Shown piece after piece: positions 10,435-22,265 of a DNA stretch of 64,000 nucleotides. The notes beneath the pieces are model-generated. The model was given only the letters and a program-made list of their open reading frames with translations, was not told where the DNA came from and did no database searches. Every line of letters begins with the position of its first letter. Within the stretch, counting starts at the first letter, position 1. A program made the translations under genes and the position numbers. This DNA comes from Drechslerella dactyloides (Eukaryota; Ascomycota; Orbiliomycetes; Orbiliales; Orbiliaceae): NCBI GenBank assembly GCA_020064725.1, contig JAGTWJ010000017.1:3472001-3536000 (forward strand). Reading direction: 5' to 3'.

Positions 10435-11746
10435 ATGGGCACAATGACGAGCACCTCGCAGGAATCCCCTCTGTACGACATGGCGTTCGACTACGGTAAC
10501 CTGACGCATCTGCTGCCGACAAACTACAAGCAGACGATCCGAGACTGGCTGCAGGAGGACTGTCCCTCATTCGACTATGGCGGTTTTGTAGTTGGCGAGG
10601 AGGAGTCTGTTGCGACGCTGTATGGCAAGACGGCAGTATGATATTCCCCGTTCGATCCAGATCATGCTTCCAAAGGTCCATTACTATGTTATTTCAGATA
10701 TAGTGGCTAATGGGCGGATTGGCGGATCATAGGGAGTGTTGGCCGGAGTCCCATTCTTCAATGAAGTTTTTACACAGCTGGGATGCTCGTACGTCCATCA
10801 TTGCAATAGCTACTTCCACGATATCGTGCACTAACCAATGTTAACAGAGTAGAGTGGCATATCCATGAAGGAGAATTCTTCGAGCCTGTCAAAAAGGTGG
10901 CTAACGTCCGTGGACCCGCGAGGAACCTTCTCCTCGGCGAGAGAGTCGCCTTGAACACTCTAGCCCGATGCTCGGGTATCGCCACAAAGTACGGTGAACA
11001 CCTCCATATCTAGGGTTTAAAATACTCGCGCTGACTGAACCTGCAAAGGTCGCGCTTGATGCTCCGTGTTGTCAGAAAGGCGGGATACCAGGGGATTCTA
11101 GCAGGCACTCGGAAGACAACACCGGGATTCCGGCTCGTGGAGAAATACGGCATGCTAGTCGGGGGTGTCGACGCACATCGTTACGACCTCAGCAGCATGA
11201 TTATGCTGAAGGACAACCATATCTGGTCGAAAGGTTCGTTTTTGCGACGTTGTTACGGTTAGCAGAATGGACAGTCGGCTCACGGATGGCTGTGTAGGGT
11301 CGATAACAAAAGCTGTTCATGCAGCAAGGGCAGTTGGTGGGTTCGCGGTCAAGATAGAAGTGGAGGTGCAGTCCGAAGAAGAAGCGGATGAGGCAATCGC
11401 CGCGGGAGCAGATATAGTCATGCTGGACAATTTTGACGGCGACGGACTTAAAATTGCGGCAAGGAGTCTGAAGGCTAGGTGGGCTGGCAAGTCGCATGTA
11501 CTGTTAGAGTGCAGCGGTGGGCTTACGCTGGATAACGTGGAGAGCTATATCTGTCAAGGTCGGTCATTATATATGTCCCGTCACTTTGAGACCCCAGCGC
11601 TGCAGCGTCCGAGGAGATGCATTACTGAGGTCAAGCTAACTCGCGGTGCAAATCCAGATATTGATATTATATCGACAAGCTCCATACATCAGAGTGTTCA
11701 GCACGTTGATTTTAGCCTGAAGCTCCCCAAACCGACCAACAGCTAG
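10435..11746 (+). CDS. BNA6: Quinolinate phosphoribosyltransferase (nicotinate-nucleotide pyrophosphorylase, carboxylating)
   Basis: Converts quinolinate and PRPP to nicotinate mononucleotide in de novo NAD synthesis from tryptophan. Six exons: 10435-10635, 10733-10788, 10848-10988, 11049-11233, 11298-11558 and 11658-11746, giving 310 aa, close to the family's usual size. Diagnostic blocks appear in order: GVLAGVPFFNEVF, the RVALNTLARCSGIAT helix, AGTRKTTPGFRLVEKY with the phosphoribosyl-binding residues, HRYDLSSMIMLKDNH, EVEVQSEEEADEAI, DIVMLDNF, LLECSGGL and ISTSSIHQSVQHVDFSLKL. All frames join cleanly across the five introns and no active-site lesion is seen. An in-frame Met three codons downstream (MGTM) could also serve as start. 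Confidence 0.93.
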
Positions 11747-11941
11747 TGATGCCGGCCGCTGGGTCAGATATTTCAAAATAACACTGCATTCTGTCGGGCT
11801 GTGCATGATACCTCGGAGTCGAATCTTGCAGTTCATGATCAATTTTGTAGTAGCGCATCACCAAATACATATGGATACCTACTCTGCAGTATTTTATAAC
11901 TTTCAAGTGCTTAGTCTAAGTGACCGTGGGCGTTTCAGGAG

Positions 11942-12064
11942 ATGCACGCGCCTTTGAGCCAGCAACGTTCATATACTCGTAATTCGACATATTTGCTACA
12001 TCTACACGAACAACGACATTCTAACCCCCTTCGAAGTGGACCAGCGGACATCAAAGCCATCAAG
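11942..12064 (+). other. Possible N-terminal extension or leader of SPO11
   Basis: An in-frame ATG at 11942 would add 41 residues to SPO11, but the added sequence is not recognisably conserved and has 5'-leader-like composition. I prefer the ATG at 12065, which is followed by an acidic MDPDSDNDTNE start. The rest of the gap after BNA6 (11747-11941) holds nothing recognisable. Confidence 0.4.
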
Positions 12065-14531
12065 ATGGACCCGGACTCTGACAACGATACCAACGAAACC
12101 TTCAGCGTGATTGATCTCTACGAGCACACTCATATACGGCGCTTTGACGATGATATTGCAGTTGGCGACTACTTTCGCTGGTACGAAGAGCACATCTTCA
12201 GCGACGCACCTACGGGCACCGATGCTCAGCTGCCATCTAGAGTATTATCCGTTCCACCGTCTCCGAGGACTACAGGGCCCGCCGGAACCGCAGACACATC
12301 TAAAACGGACCTCTCACGACGACCATTGAAGTCCGTGGCTACCTATCCGACCAATCCAACTGCGTCGCCAGCGGCATACGCAACGCAGGCAACCACCGGA
12401 TTACCACAAACCATAGCCCTCCCCAGCCCGACACCTATCAAAGATTTGGATAAGGATGGAAATATGGATCTGGTTGGCAGACTGCATAAACTCCTGCTCG
12501 AGTCCCGCTTAGACGAAGAGGTGACGATATCCTGGGAGGGTGCGGATAATTCCTCTCGTCCGCCAGCATTCGTACTTGACAAGATCGAGGAAGTCTTCAG
12601 TGCATTGTTAGATGTCATCGCTGCGAAGAGACGGCTGGCAATCAAGCTTAGTGTTCGCGAGAGAAAGCTTCATCATCGGTATGCTATAACCTAACAGAAT
12701 GAACGTATATCGTTAAACGGGTGCCGAGATTCGTTCAATTCTAATGTTGAGATATATCGACCTAGGAGAGATCCAAAGCTCACACGGAGCACGTTTGTAT
12801 ATCCGCCGACCTGCCAGCGTGACGTCCAACGATTCGGTAGGCATATTTCCCTTACATCTCGATATCACGCCTCAAGCCAAAGAGATCGACTAACGGAGAT
12901 CCTTGCGCAATCTAGCTGCTTTCATAAGGCTTCTGCGATTGATAGCAGAGGCGATACGGAGCGACCAGATTTACACGAAAAGGTACCAGCATCCGAACGT
13001 GCAGATATATCCGGACTTCGGCAGGAATATAAATTGAATGTCAAGGCCAGCGGCATCGTTGTCTGACAGCGTGAGGCTAGGGATATATACTACAAAGACA
13101 TATGCGTCTTCAGATCCCAGCAGATTGTGAATAACCTGGTTGACGACGTCGCTGGTGCCCTCGGAGTCCCCCGTCGAACCTTACACATCGTAAGATCCAT
13201 AATCACTCCTTACCGCTGGTTCAGACTCCGCGGAGATAAGTTTATAAAACGGTATTAACACATGCAAATCTACACGAATCTTCAAGACTGCCGCCGCTAA
13301 GGGTCTGGCATGCGGCGACCTCGAAATCCACAAAACTGACGGCAGCATTATAAACTGCTGCGTCGAAGGCGAGGTATACACCACGTGAACTTACACACTT
13401 ACTTACTATTGCATCCTCAAGCGAGCTATAGACGAGCTAATGCGCGATACAAGGGTGTTCTCATACCGGCGTCGTCCGATATTGAGAAGGTGATAATAGC
13501 ACACTGCGAGTCAGTGCTTGTAATCGAGAAGGAGGTAATGCACTTGCCCAAAGAGTACCCGGGATATCTCATCCCCTAACTCTATTCGATGCACAGGCAG
13601 TCTTTAGAACCCTCGCAGAATCCGGTGATTGGAAAAGGCTGCCCGGCCGGCCTATACTTCTTTGCGTAGGTGCCATGCAACTTTCTCCCGCAACCTCCCA
13701 ACTACAGCATCTTCCTCTCAACTCTATTCTACTCGATGCAGTAATGCAATGGCGGCAGTCAGTCGATATATGTCTGCGTACGTGCATGGCTGGCTAAATA
13801 AACTTCGCATGCACATGTAGGGCAAAGGATACCCGGACATTGCGACCCGCGAGTTCGCGCGCATTCTCTACCATACCAAGAACGCCGAAGGGGACTTCCT
13901 CGCGTTCCACGGCCTGGTCGACTACGACCCTCACGGACTGGACATCTACAACATGTACCGAAGTGGCAGCTTGTTGTTCGCGCCGCATATGAAGCAGCAG
14001 CGCGAGAGCATGTCAGTGCCGACGCTACACCATCTGGGGGTCAAGTTTTCCGATATATCGGACTACTGCTTCGTTTCCAGCGAACGGAAGGAGCCATGCG
14101 CAATTCCACCACGTGCATTTCCCCGCTCGCAATCGCAATCGCAAAATGCAGCAGCTGGTGACAATTGTGGGAACGTAGTATTCGAAAGTGGAGACAACGA
14201 CGTAGGAACCGGGGTGAAAGCCGCCGAGAAACTTGCAGAGCAAGAGCAAGACTGCGAACCGCCATCCAGTAAAAGACCGCGCGCAGCGCGTCGACGGTGG
14301 CAAACGGCTACCATGCGCCAGGCAGCAACCGCGCAGGGACTACTCCTCATGACCGCTCACGATCGCGCAAAGGCAATGGTGATGCTACAGCGTGGTGAAA
14401 CAGACTGCGCTGCTGATCTGAGGAATATGCTGGTCGTGGGGTATAAAGCCGAGATCGAGATCCTGGGCGACCAGCTGGTGCGATACCTAGAGCAGAAGCT
14501 GACTGACCAGTGCATCGGACTGGCTGCGTGA
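12065..14531 (+). CDS. SPO11: Meiotic DNA double-strand-break enzyme Spo11 (Top6A family)
   Basis: Topoisomerase VI A-like protein that starts meiotic recombination by a tyrosine-mediated break. Inferred exons: 12065-12678, 12766-12836, 12916-12982, 13081-13189, 13287-13373, 13454-13534, 13597-13665 and 13821-14531, giving 602 aa. The winged-helix block ends TKRDIYYKD with the catalytic Tyr at about residue 254/255. The Toprim part shows VLVIEKE (near 341), GKGYPDIATREF (367-378) and FHGLVDYDPHGLDIY with its acidic DxD-type residues (near 397-407). Then follow FAPHMKQQRES and a C-terminal MTAHDRAKAMVML...NMLVVGYKAEIEILG block. It is longer than usual because of a roughly 190-residue N-terminal region and a Gln/Ser/Lys-rich insertion (about 435-515). 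The exon 2 acceptor is ambiguous by 3 nt. All joins keep the frame, so the gene appears intact. Confidence 0.9.
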
Positions 14532-17500
14532 GGTCAGTAAGTCCGTCAGACAAAATGTCATTGACGAATACGGTAAATAAATGGGATGCCATATTGAGAA
14601 AGACATTTCCATTTCCTCCACGTGGATGTGCTTTTGGATCGAAAGCGAAAGGTGGAATCGAACTGGGGGTCAAGAAGGCTTGGTTCAAGGAGACATGGGT
14701 GGGCGGGAATTTTGTTGAGGGTGAGGGTAATATTCTGGAAACATGAGCGTCGATTCCTGCAACGTGGTGGATAGAGCGGGAAGTATTTTCATGGGAAGGA
14801 AGCGGGACGGATCCGTCAGATGACATTATTGCCGTCGAATCGATTCTGGATTCGGGGATACGTATACTGCAGTTCTACCAAATAGTAATATACAGGGTGT
14901 TTCCTTTTATATCAAATGTTACGGTCGATGTTATGCACAACGGCTCGCGTGCGCAGGTCAGGTCGACGCTTACCGTCGGTCCGGCAATTCTCCGCGCGAG
15001 GGGCGCGTGCTGGAAATACCGTATACAGGATGCACGTATCTGGAATACCCATCGTCAACGGTAGGACATTTATGCAGGATGTAGACAGATGTAGACGCAT
15101 GCATGGAGCGTTGGGAAGAGGGCTAACCCGGTGAGTAATCGAGTGAGGCACATATTTGCGGACACCTATAGGCCCAGATCGGTCCAGCTCGTACCCGCAT
15201 GCACGAATCGTTCGGCACGCACACAAAAGTCCGACGGAGCGTTGGAACTCTGGTAGTTGTCCGGACATTGAGGATTCTAGTTTCATGTTCCTGACGTTAG
15301 TGTTTAATTCACATGTCTGACAATGCGATTATGGTAGTAGGTAAAGTAGGTGATTGAACACCAGCGGGGCAGGTCGAGTGGGAACCGCCGGCTGTCCCTG
15401 CATTCATGCGGAGGAAACTCTATTCGATCGCGAATCGAACGATCATGAAGTATCGAGTTGCCGTTGTCGTCCTCGACACGCCCTCTCAGATCTAGCCCGG
15501 TGCAGCGCCGAGACTCGACGGCGTGGCCAACAGGTTGCACCAACCGCAAAAAGATATGCAAGTTCCCACCCTTCCCGGAATCTATAAGTCGACAGCTAGG
15601 TTGTACACCGAACGCAACCGGACCGTGCCAGCAAAGGCAGAAAGCTGGCCCTGAGGCGAAAGTACCGCGTGCTACAAATTCAGTAGGGGATCAGTCATGG
15701 CAAAATTCCCCGGGTCCAGAGCCTTTCAACGTGGCCCCCACACTTCGTCCAGCTGGTGACTAGTCCTGATGCGAAAGGCGGGACAACAGCGGCCGACATG
15801 TGTACAGTCCACACGCTTCCTGCCATTGCAATGGAGCGTGTTCCCCCAGTTTTTCCTTTGGCCAAGAATGTTAATTGTCGCTACCTGCCTCGCATGTCGC
15901 CGAAGTTGCAGTTGGGGGTGGTGCAAGTGGGATGAAAGGTACCTGTAAGTTCGCATGGAACTTCGAACTGCGAGCCTACGTCAGAAGAAATAGATCAGAG
16001 ATTGAAACCCGATCTTTGGACTGGAGATTCCTGCTGCAGGGCGGCTAGTTTCCTGGTTTCATGCTTCAAATCCCGCAGAATCGACAGCGATACGTGGCGG
16101 GCAGCGATCGCAGCCCCTTACATCACCAGAGAAGTACGCAGATATGATGCTGCGGTTGGTTTTTTGTTCCTTCCGCACAAACGTCTGTTGGAGCGTCATG
16201 TTACGTAGCCCTGGCTGTCTGCATCTCCGAGACTACATAACCTGCGGTGTTTGAGGATTAAAGTTGAGCAGAGACCCCCCAAGCAAGGGGCCAGGCTTAG
16301 CTGAACAAGCCCGGTCGTCCGGCTGCCTATTTGAAAACGAAACCGCTATTCTTCTGGATTGATGGAAGAAGACGGTAATCAGCTAACTGCCATTCGCCGA
16401 CGGAGCACGGGTAGCCGAAAGCGACTGACTGTGAATGGGCCAGGCGTGCATGGTTGGATGGGGCGGCGATCGGGTTGCCCGCTGGCGAGGAAGCCCAAGG
16501 CTGACGCATGCGGCGTGTGCAAGAGACGGGCCCGCAGGCCATCACCATGGCCTCGAATCGAATCCCACCTGCTTCGCGTAGGTCGGTTGGCGATTGGTAC
16601 GTCCAGAAAGTATACAGGTGCTGGAATGTGCAGGTGCAGACCCGTGCATTGCGTGTGTACCTCCAAACACCACAGCGATGCACCTGCGTGAATTATAAGG
16701 GAACTTTTGAGCGATGGCTTCGGGATCGAATTCGCTTTGCGGGGATGATCCAGATCGAAGAGGCTAGAGAGCTGCTAGCTCGTCGACAATGGGTCTGTTG
16801 ATGTTTGTCTGCGGTCATACGTAGGCAAGCACTCGTTGGAGAGTTAGACACTTCGGTACATTTATGCTTTAGTTGAATGCACGGTCTTTTATTAGCGAAG
16901 GAACTCCAAGAAAAGGTTCGATATCCAGGCAGTCGGAAGACATGAATAAGAGTTCTGGGATTTGTGAACGAGCGCAGGGTCGAGTGGAGCCCTTCGACGG
17001 GCACTCGTCATATCACATTTTCTCGGCAAGACAACGGACCCTCGCTGTATAACACTTGTCTGTGGGATCGTTGACCGGTGGCGATACATGAGGATACTTA
17101 CTTGGGTCCCCAAACTAAAAGTTGGGGTAATGATCAGGTGCAGTTAAAAGTTCACTAAAAGCACCCGGCCCTCCACAATTCAAGAGTTTAGTTCTGGAGA
17201 TATGTCACATTGGGCAATTGTCGTCAGGTCTGGTTTTGACCTGACCCGGATCTCTCGGCGTTACGTTGTGCAACAGAGCTTATCTCTCTCGCAATTGTCC
17301 GCCAGCCGGCCCTTGAGCTCGCACAGGTGCTGTCTGCGTGGCATGCGAGCTCGAGAGCAGGTCGCTGATGAAGAAGCAAGACATATATCCATCATCAGCA
17401 TGATGGCACAGGGTGCATGTGGCCCAGCTGCAGCAGCAGAAGCATCCGGACAGCTGGACGCCGAATCGAGGAGCTGCTGGGGCAGAGATAAGCATACATG

Positions 17501-18083
17501 AGCTGTAACCGCTAGGAATGCTGCCAGCCGGCCAGGCCAGGCCGGCCAGCCTGTGCGAGTAGGTAACCTGTTGTAGATGGTCATTAGCTGTGGATCGTGC
17601 CATGCTAGCTGGTACCGAGAGATAACAGAATAGAAAATGAGAATCGTGCCGTGAACGAAGAGATGCACCTGCCGACCTGCTCTTCATCCGTTGATTCATC
17701 TCATTTGGCTTCGATCCCGTCTTCTGCTTCTCTCCAGAGACCGGCGGCATCGAACGGGCAGGTAGAGCAGCGCAAGCCCGGGCAGTTCTCGTGTGCCCTG
17801 CCTGTAGGTCCCGGACCCTGAACCCGCCCGACTGACAGCTGGCCAGCTCAGCGACGTATCAGGACTTATCGAGCAGCCCGAAGAAGAAATCCAAAACCAG
17901 CAGCGGAGTGTGGTGGTGGTGGCCGTACATGTCATCTCCATCCATCGGATCGTTATTCGTCGGACAGCTGTTGGTGGGTGGTGGTGGTGCGAATAGTTAA
18001 AGTCCGCCTGGCTCGCCGCCTCTTCCTTCCATTTAACTCCCCTTCCCTCCCCTTCCTTTTCCCTTCTCTCTCCTCTGCATAGT
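14532..18083. other. Gene-poor 3.5-kb region
   Basis: No frame here resembles a known protein and the open frames are short and overlapping on both strands. Possible tRNA T-arm cores were inspected (for example around 14655 and 15430 on the minus strand), but their stems do not pair. A pyrimidine-rich tract at about 18018-18078 directly precedes the next start codon and probably belongs to that gene's core promoter or leader. Confidence 0.55.
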
Positions 18084-19592
18084 ATGCCTTCGCCCGGCAC
18101 GCAGCTACCACAACCTTCACAACCACGACCATCACCACTTCCCCGCTCGCCGTTCGTCACTCCGACCTCACCGCCAGTACTGTCCTCGTCCCTCCCGACC
18201 CTTGCCCAGCGTGGGATATCGGACGACCGCCAGCCAAATCCGGAATCGCCCTTCCCGCTAGATCTGGCAAACACCATCAACACTTTCGCTCCCTCGTCGT
18301 CACCAGCAAGTCATGGTCGCCCAGCTCCGACGGTGCAAGAGACCACGATGATCGAAGTACAAAGTCCCGTCGCCGCACCCGTTGGCATCCCGATAAAATC
18401 CGCCAGCCATGTTTCCCTGCCGTCTGCCATTATCGAATTCAGCAGGAAACGATCCGCCAGCAGGGACTCCAGGAAGGGCCGCAGCAAAGACAGCTCAGCG
18501 CCTTCGGTCGCAGCTCTTAAGATCCTGGCCGCCACCGCTATTCCTCTGCGACCTTCTGCGCCCAAGGCGATCGTGACGAACACCAGCAGCACCCGTCAGC
18601 GTCCTCAGAGGAAAAACTCGGATCTCAGTCCCCTATCCTTGGAGTCGTCGTCAAGTCTGCTGCTGGAGTTTGCGTTGAGCGACGCCTTGGACGAGAAGTC
18701 GCCGCTCTTCGCACGGTCAAACTCGCAAACATTCTTGAATGTCTTGTTGAGTCCGCCTGATCTGTCGGACGACTATTCAGTCGCAGCGAGCCCGCCGAGG
18801 TCCGTGCTGTCTATCAGGTCGCTTTCGACAGAGTCCATACCCTCGCTCGCGAACGATGACGAAGGCACGTTCTCCTGGGGCCCGCTTGTCACGCCATCGC
18901 CGTTGCGACGATCGACAAAGTTGAACAAGACGTTCTCGCCTCCCGAGGAATGTATGCTCGACCACCCTTTGATGGCACAAGAGCCTCAGGAACCGGAGAC
19001 TGCAGATGAAGGTGTGGATGCGGCAACACTGGCCCCCGAACAAGAGGGAAAGCTCAGCGCCTTCTCGCGACTATCTTTCAAGTCGAATCTCACAGCCTCG
19101 TTACGAGTCTTACGCTCTGCTGCGCGGACATTCACAAGCTTATCCACGCCGCTTACCCAACCGGATGACTTTCTTACGCGGTCCATCCTTTCGATATCGC
19201 CGCAGTACAACACAGACGAGAAGAGGCCAAAGTACAGCGACACTCCAACAGCGGCACTCCGAAGATACCTAAATCCCTCGCCGAAGACATTCTCCCGCGA
19301 ACTCGGACAGTTTACGGACCGGAATGAGAGCATAAGTGCCTCCATCCAGCTCCAGACCTACAAGCAGACAATCATCACCCCACCAGCCGAGGTGCCAATA
19401 ACCCGGAATCGCGAGGTACGCGAAAACTGCGACTTCCTCCGCGTCATCGTTCTCGAAATGAACATGAGGCGGCAAGGAAAACTCAGCGACACATCCCAGG
19501 GTAAGGCCCGGTTTGTCTTGCCACCTAGACAGGCAACCAAAGTTCGACCGCTTGGCGATCGACGACATTGGAAACCGATTACCTTCGAATAG
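18084..19592 (+). CDS. Conserved fungal protein of unknown function, largely disordered
   Basis: A single-exon frame of 502 aa with no recognised catalytic domain. The first 300 residues are Pro/Ser-rich with short charged patches. Segments that look constrained are SIPSLANDDEGTFSWGPLV (about 250-270), NLTASLRVLRSAARTFTS (near 335-352) and a C-terminal block VRENCDFLRVIVLEMNMRR followed by GKARFVLPPRQ (about 440-485). I recall similar C-terminal blocks in uncharacterised Pezizomycotina proteins, but no function is known to me. The start follows a CT-rich tract, usual for strongly expressed fungal genes. Coding status is supported by the length and sustained composition of the frame. Confidence 0.75.
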   Translation: MPSPGTQLPQPSQPRPSPLPRSPFVTPTSPPVLSSSLPTLAQRGISDDRQPNPESPFPLDLANTINTFAPSSSPASHGRPAPTVQETTMIEVQSPVAAPVGIPIKSASHVSLPSAIIEFSRKRSASRDSRKGRSKDSSAPSVAALKILAATAIPLRPSAPKAIVTNTSSTRQRPQRKNSDLSPLSLESSSSLLLEFALSDALDEKSPLFARSNSQTFLNVLLSPPDLSDDYSVAASPPRSVLSIRSLSTESIPSLANDDEGTFSWGPLVTPSPLRRSTKLNKTFSPPEECMLDHPLMAQEPQEPETADEGVDAATLAPEQEGKLSAFSRLSFKSNLTASLRVLRSAARTFTSLSTPLTQPDDFLTRSILSISPQYNTDEKRPKYSDTPTAALRRYLNPSPKTFSRELGQFTDRNESISASIQLQTYKQTIITPPAEVPITRNREVRENCDFLRVIVLEMNMRRQGKLSDTSQGKARFVLPPRQATKVRPLGDRRHWKPITFE

Positions 19593-22265
19593 GCGGAACG
19601 CTTCCACGTGAGCTGCCACATCACGCAGCGTTTCATTCACGCATGTCCGGGATATTTTTCTGAGACAGCTTGTTGGAAGGGAATAGGCCCGGGCGGACCT
19701 ACAACGCCCATGCAGGGACCTGCCACGACGCCCACCTGCCGGAGCTCTACTTTAGTAACCATTAGGTTATTTTTTTGCACATAACATGGGGGAGCATCAT
19801 TCCGAACAAACACACGCACCTATGACATATTTTCGATTACACAACTCTAATCCTATTCTTCGGCTTTCACTCGACGATACCCTGGGGCTGGAACTACTGC
19901 TTTTCCGCCGTGAACAATGCACATCAGCGCCTATCCTTCTCGTTACCGGACACAATGACCTATTTTCTATACCAATATAGTTTGCAGGACTGGTGTTTTG
20001 CCTGCGATCATTACTGTTTCTCCTCCTCTTCAATCCGGACGACATTGTTTTCTCATTGACGGTTTCTACGTTCGCACAAAGTGTGTTTTTGACTGGGCGA
20101 GCTAGCGGAAGGGGTTTCGGGGCACAGGCAGGCAGGGATATTCGAGTTTCCCGCATTTTTTACATTTTCCACTCAACACAGTGGTTCATTCGGTCTTAAG
20201 GTTGAGAGAGCGGGCGAGCCAGCCAGCAATCATGCGACTGGGTTCTCGATCGAGCTCGTCGCTATGTTCGGGTGTTCATACTTGTTATCCATTGGCGTTC
20301 ATTATGCATTTCTTGCTTTCTTTTTTCCTTTCGTTCATCGAACTGTGCAGAGGCTGAAAATTTTTCCCTCTCTTCCACTTACCCCTCATATCATATTTTT
20401 CTTCAATACCCGCTGTAAGCATTGTTGTAATTGACTGGCCGGTGTGATATCTTTTGTTTCCAGCGAGGGGTTTTGTTTTTTTATTCCGTCTCCTTTTTGC
20501 CCTCGGGAGCCAGCGGCCAGGGTATCGTGTCGTTTTTGGCTGAGTATATGCACCATCGCATTCTAATGGAGGGGTAAACCTCACTTCATGTATGTATCTT
20601 TCCTTTTTCCTTACTGTAAATAGACAGACGGGCGGGCGGGCAGCGGGCAGACTTGAGCTATTCAGAAGCGGGGCGTCAAACAGGAGCGGGATGAGCATCA
20701 TCTTTCTTTTTTCCTTTTCTCATCGACGAGAGGATATCACTCTACTACGATTGTAACATTTTTTTCTTATTCTTTACATGCATGAGTGGGTTTTTGGAAT
20801 TGACCAGCAGACAGCAGACAGATACAGACAGACAGACAGACCGACAGACGACAGAGACCCTCGTGGGTTATTTTGTAAACTATACACCGCACAGACGGCG
20901 GGTAGAGGATGTACGATGACCTGGCAGAATGGGGATAGAGGGAAGGAAGAAGGAGAACACTCCAGATACAATTAATTCTATCACGCTATGCATATAGCTT
21001 TCCTTGAAGAATTTTTTCCACCATCCGAATAACCAATGGGTTTTCCCTATAGCTGTGAGCTTTAGGGTCTTCGTTTGGCAGTGGCAAGCGAAGAAGTAGA
21101 ACTGCTTCCTATAGCTCCTGCGTCTAGCCAGTACTGCCAATGTGGCGTTTTCTGTGAAGAAAGCTGTAGCTGTCGGCTGAATTTCCCGCGTTCACAAAGT
21201 TCAGCTCTCGTCACAAAAGTACCGAATGCTTCAGAGGTAGACGGTAGAGGATGCATCCAGATGACCATATGATGAGATCGGACGAAAAAAATATAGTTTC
21301 TGACCTTCAATTCAGTGAGCAGAAGTGCCGACTGCCGCCAGCTAACGTTAGCACGCTTGCAATTATCGTCCCGCATGCAGGGCTTACAAGCATCAACCAT
21401 CGACGGAAGGTCAGCTGGCCCGCTCCTCCAGAAGGCATGCAGAAGGAGGGGCCGACCAAGATCCCGGTGAACCCTTATCTGAGGGATATTCCGATACGCG
21501 CGAGATCCGATGGCAATATGCAGTGCATCAGTAAGCAAGCAAGTACCAGCTGAGGGCCCGGGCATGATATCGTTAAATTGAGGAGCCAGTTGCTCGGGAC
21601 GGGGTATGGAAGTTCTGGAAGCTGGATTCTAGGATTTGAGGAATTGCCTGCCGGATTATGTGAATGCAACAGCAGTGCAACGCGGGGAACATGCATCGCG
21701 GGTCGTACGCGTACGTACGCTGGTGGCTATTTTGCAGTGTTCTCTGGTGAGTATCACAGCAAGATTCTAGGTTTATCAGCTGGATTTAAGTATAATCGGG
21801 TTTACGAGACCAGTTGCTGTTGGAATCCCGTTCTTCAGCGTTGTATATATATATGCATGCACAAGGAATCAAGTCTACGAGAAAATTAAAGTTGACCGAG
21901 ACTGTTCACCACATCGTGGATATCGTGATACATTCAATTGTCGATTTGTCCTTCAAAACTACCGAGTCACACGAGTACTTCCATATCTCTATCTGGACAT
22001 GCTATCTACAATACCAATTATATATCGCGCGTACGTAAACATTTCAACCCCACACGCATAGACGTCCCTACATTGACAAACAATAGGAAACGCCGGATCG
22101 ATGCACCGCAGATACCAATCTGACCCTCTCGCCATATTGACATGCGTATAACCAGCTGCACGTAAACCAACGCATGCACCAATCAAAATACTGCACATAC
22201 GCATGGGGGTACGCAAGAAGTATGTTTTTACCCCACAGGCGTGAGATATGAATGCAGCGACCCCA
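19593..22265. other. Gene-free interval between convergent genes
   Basis: About 2.7 kb between the 3' ends of two convergent genes. Only short unconserved frames are present. It contains a GACA/CAGA microsatellite at roughly 20810-20852 and several T-rich runs, so part may be long 3' untranslated sequence. No RNA gene was identified. Confidence 0.55.
20807..20852. repeat. GACA-type microsatellite
   Basis: An imperfect run of GACA/CAGA units is visible within the intergenic interval. It lies outside any coding frame I support. Confidence 0.7.

Noticed and set aside
14640..15440. Possible tRNA genes from T-loop-like cores
   Set aside because: The flanking 5-bp T stems do not pair and no acceptor or anticodon arms can be drawn.
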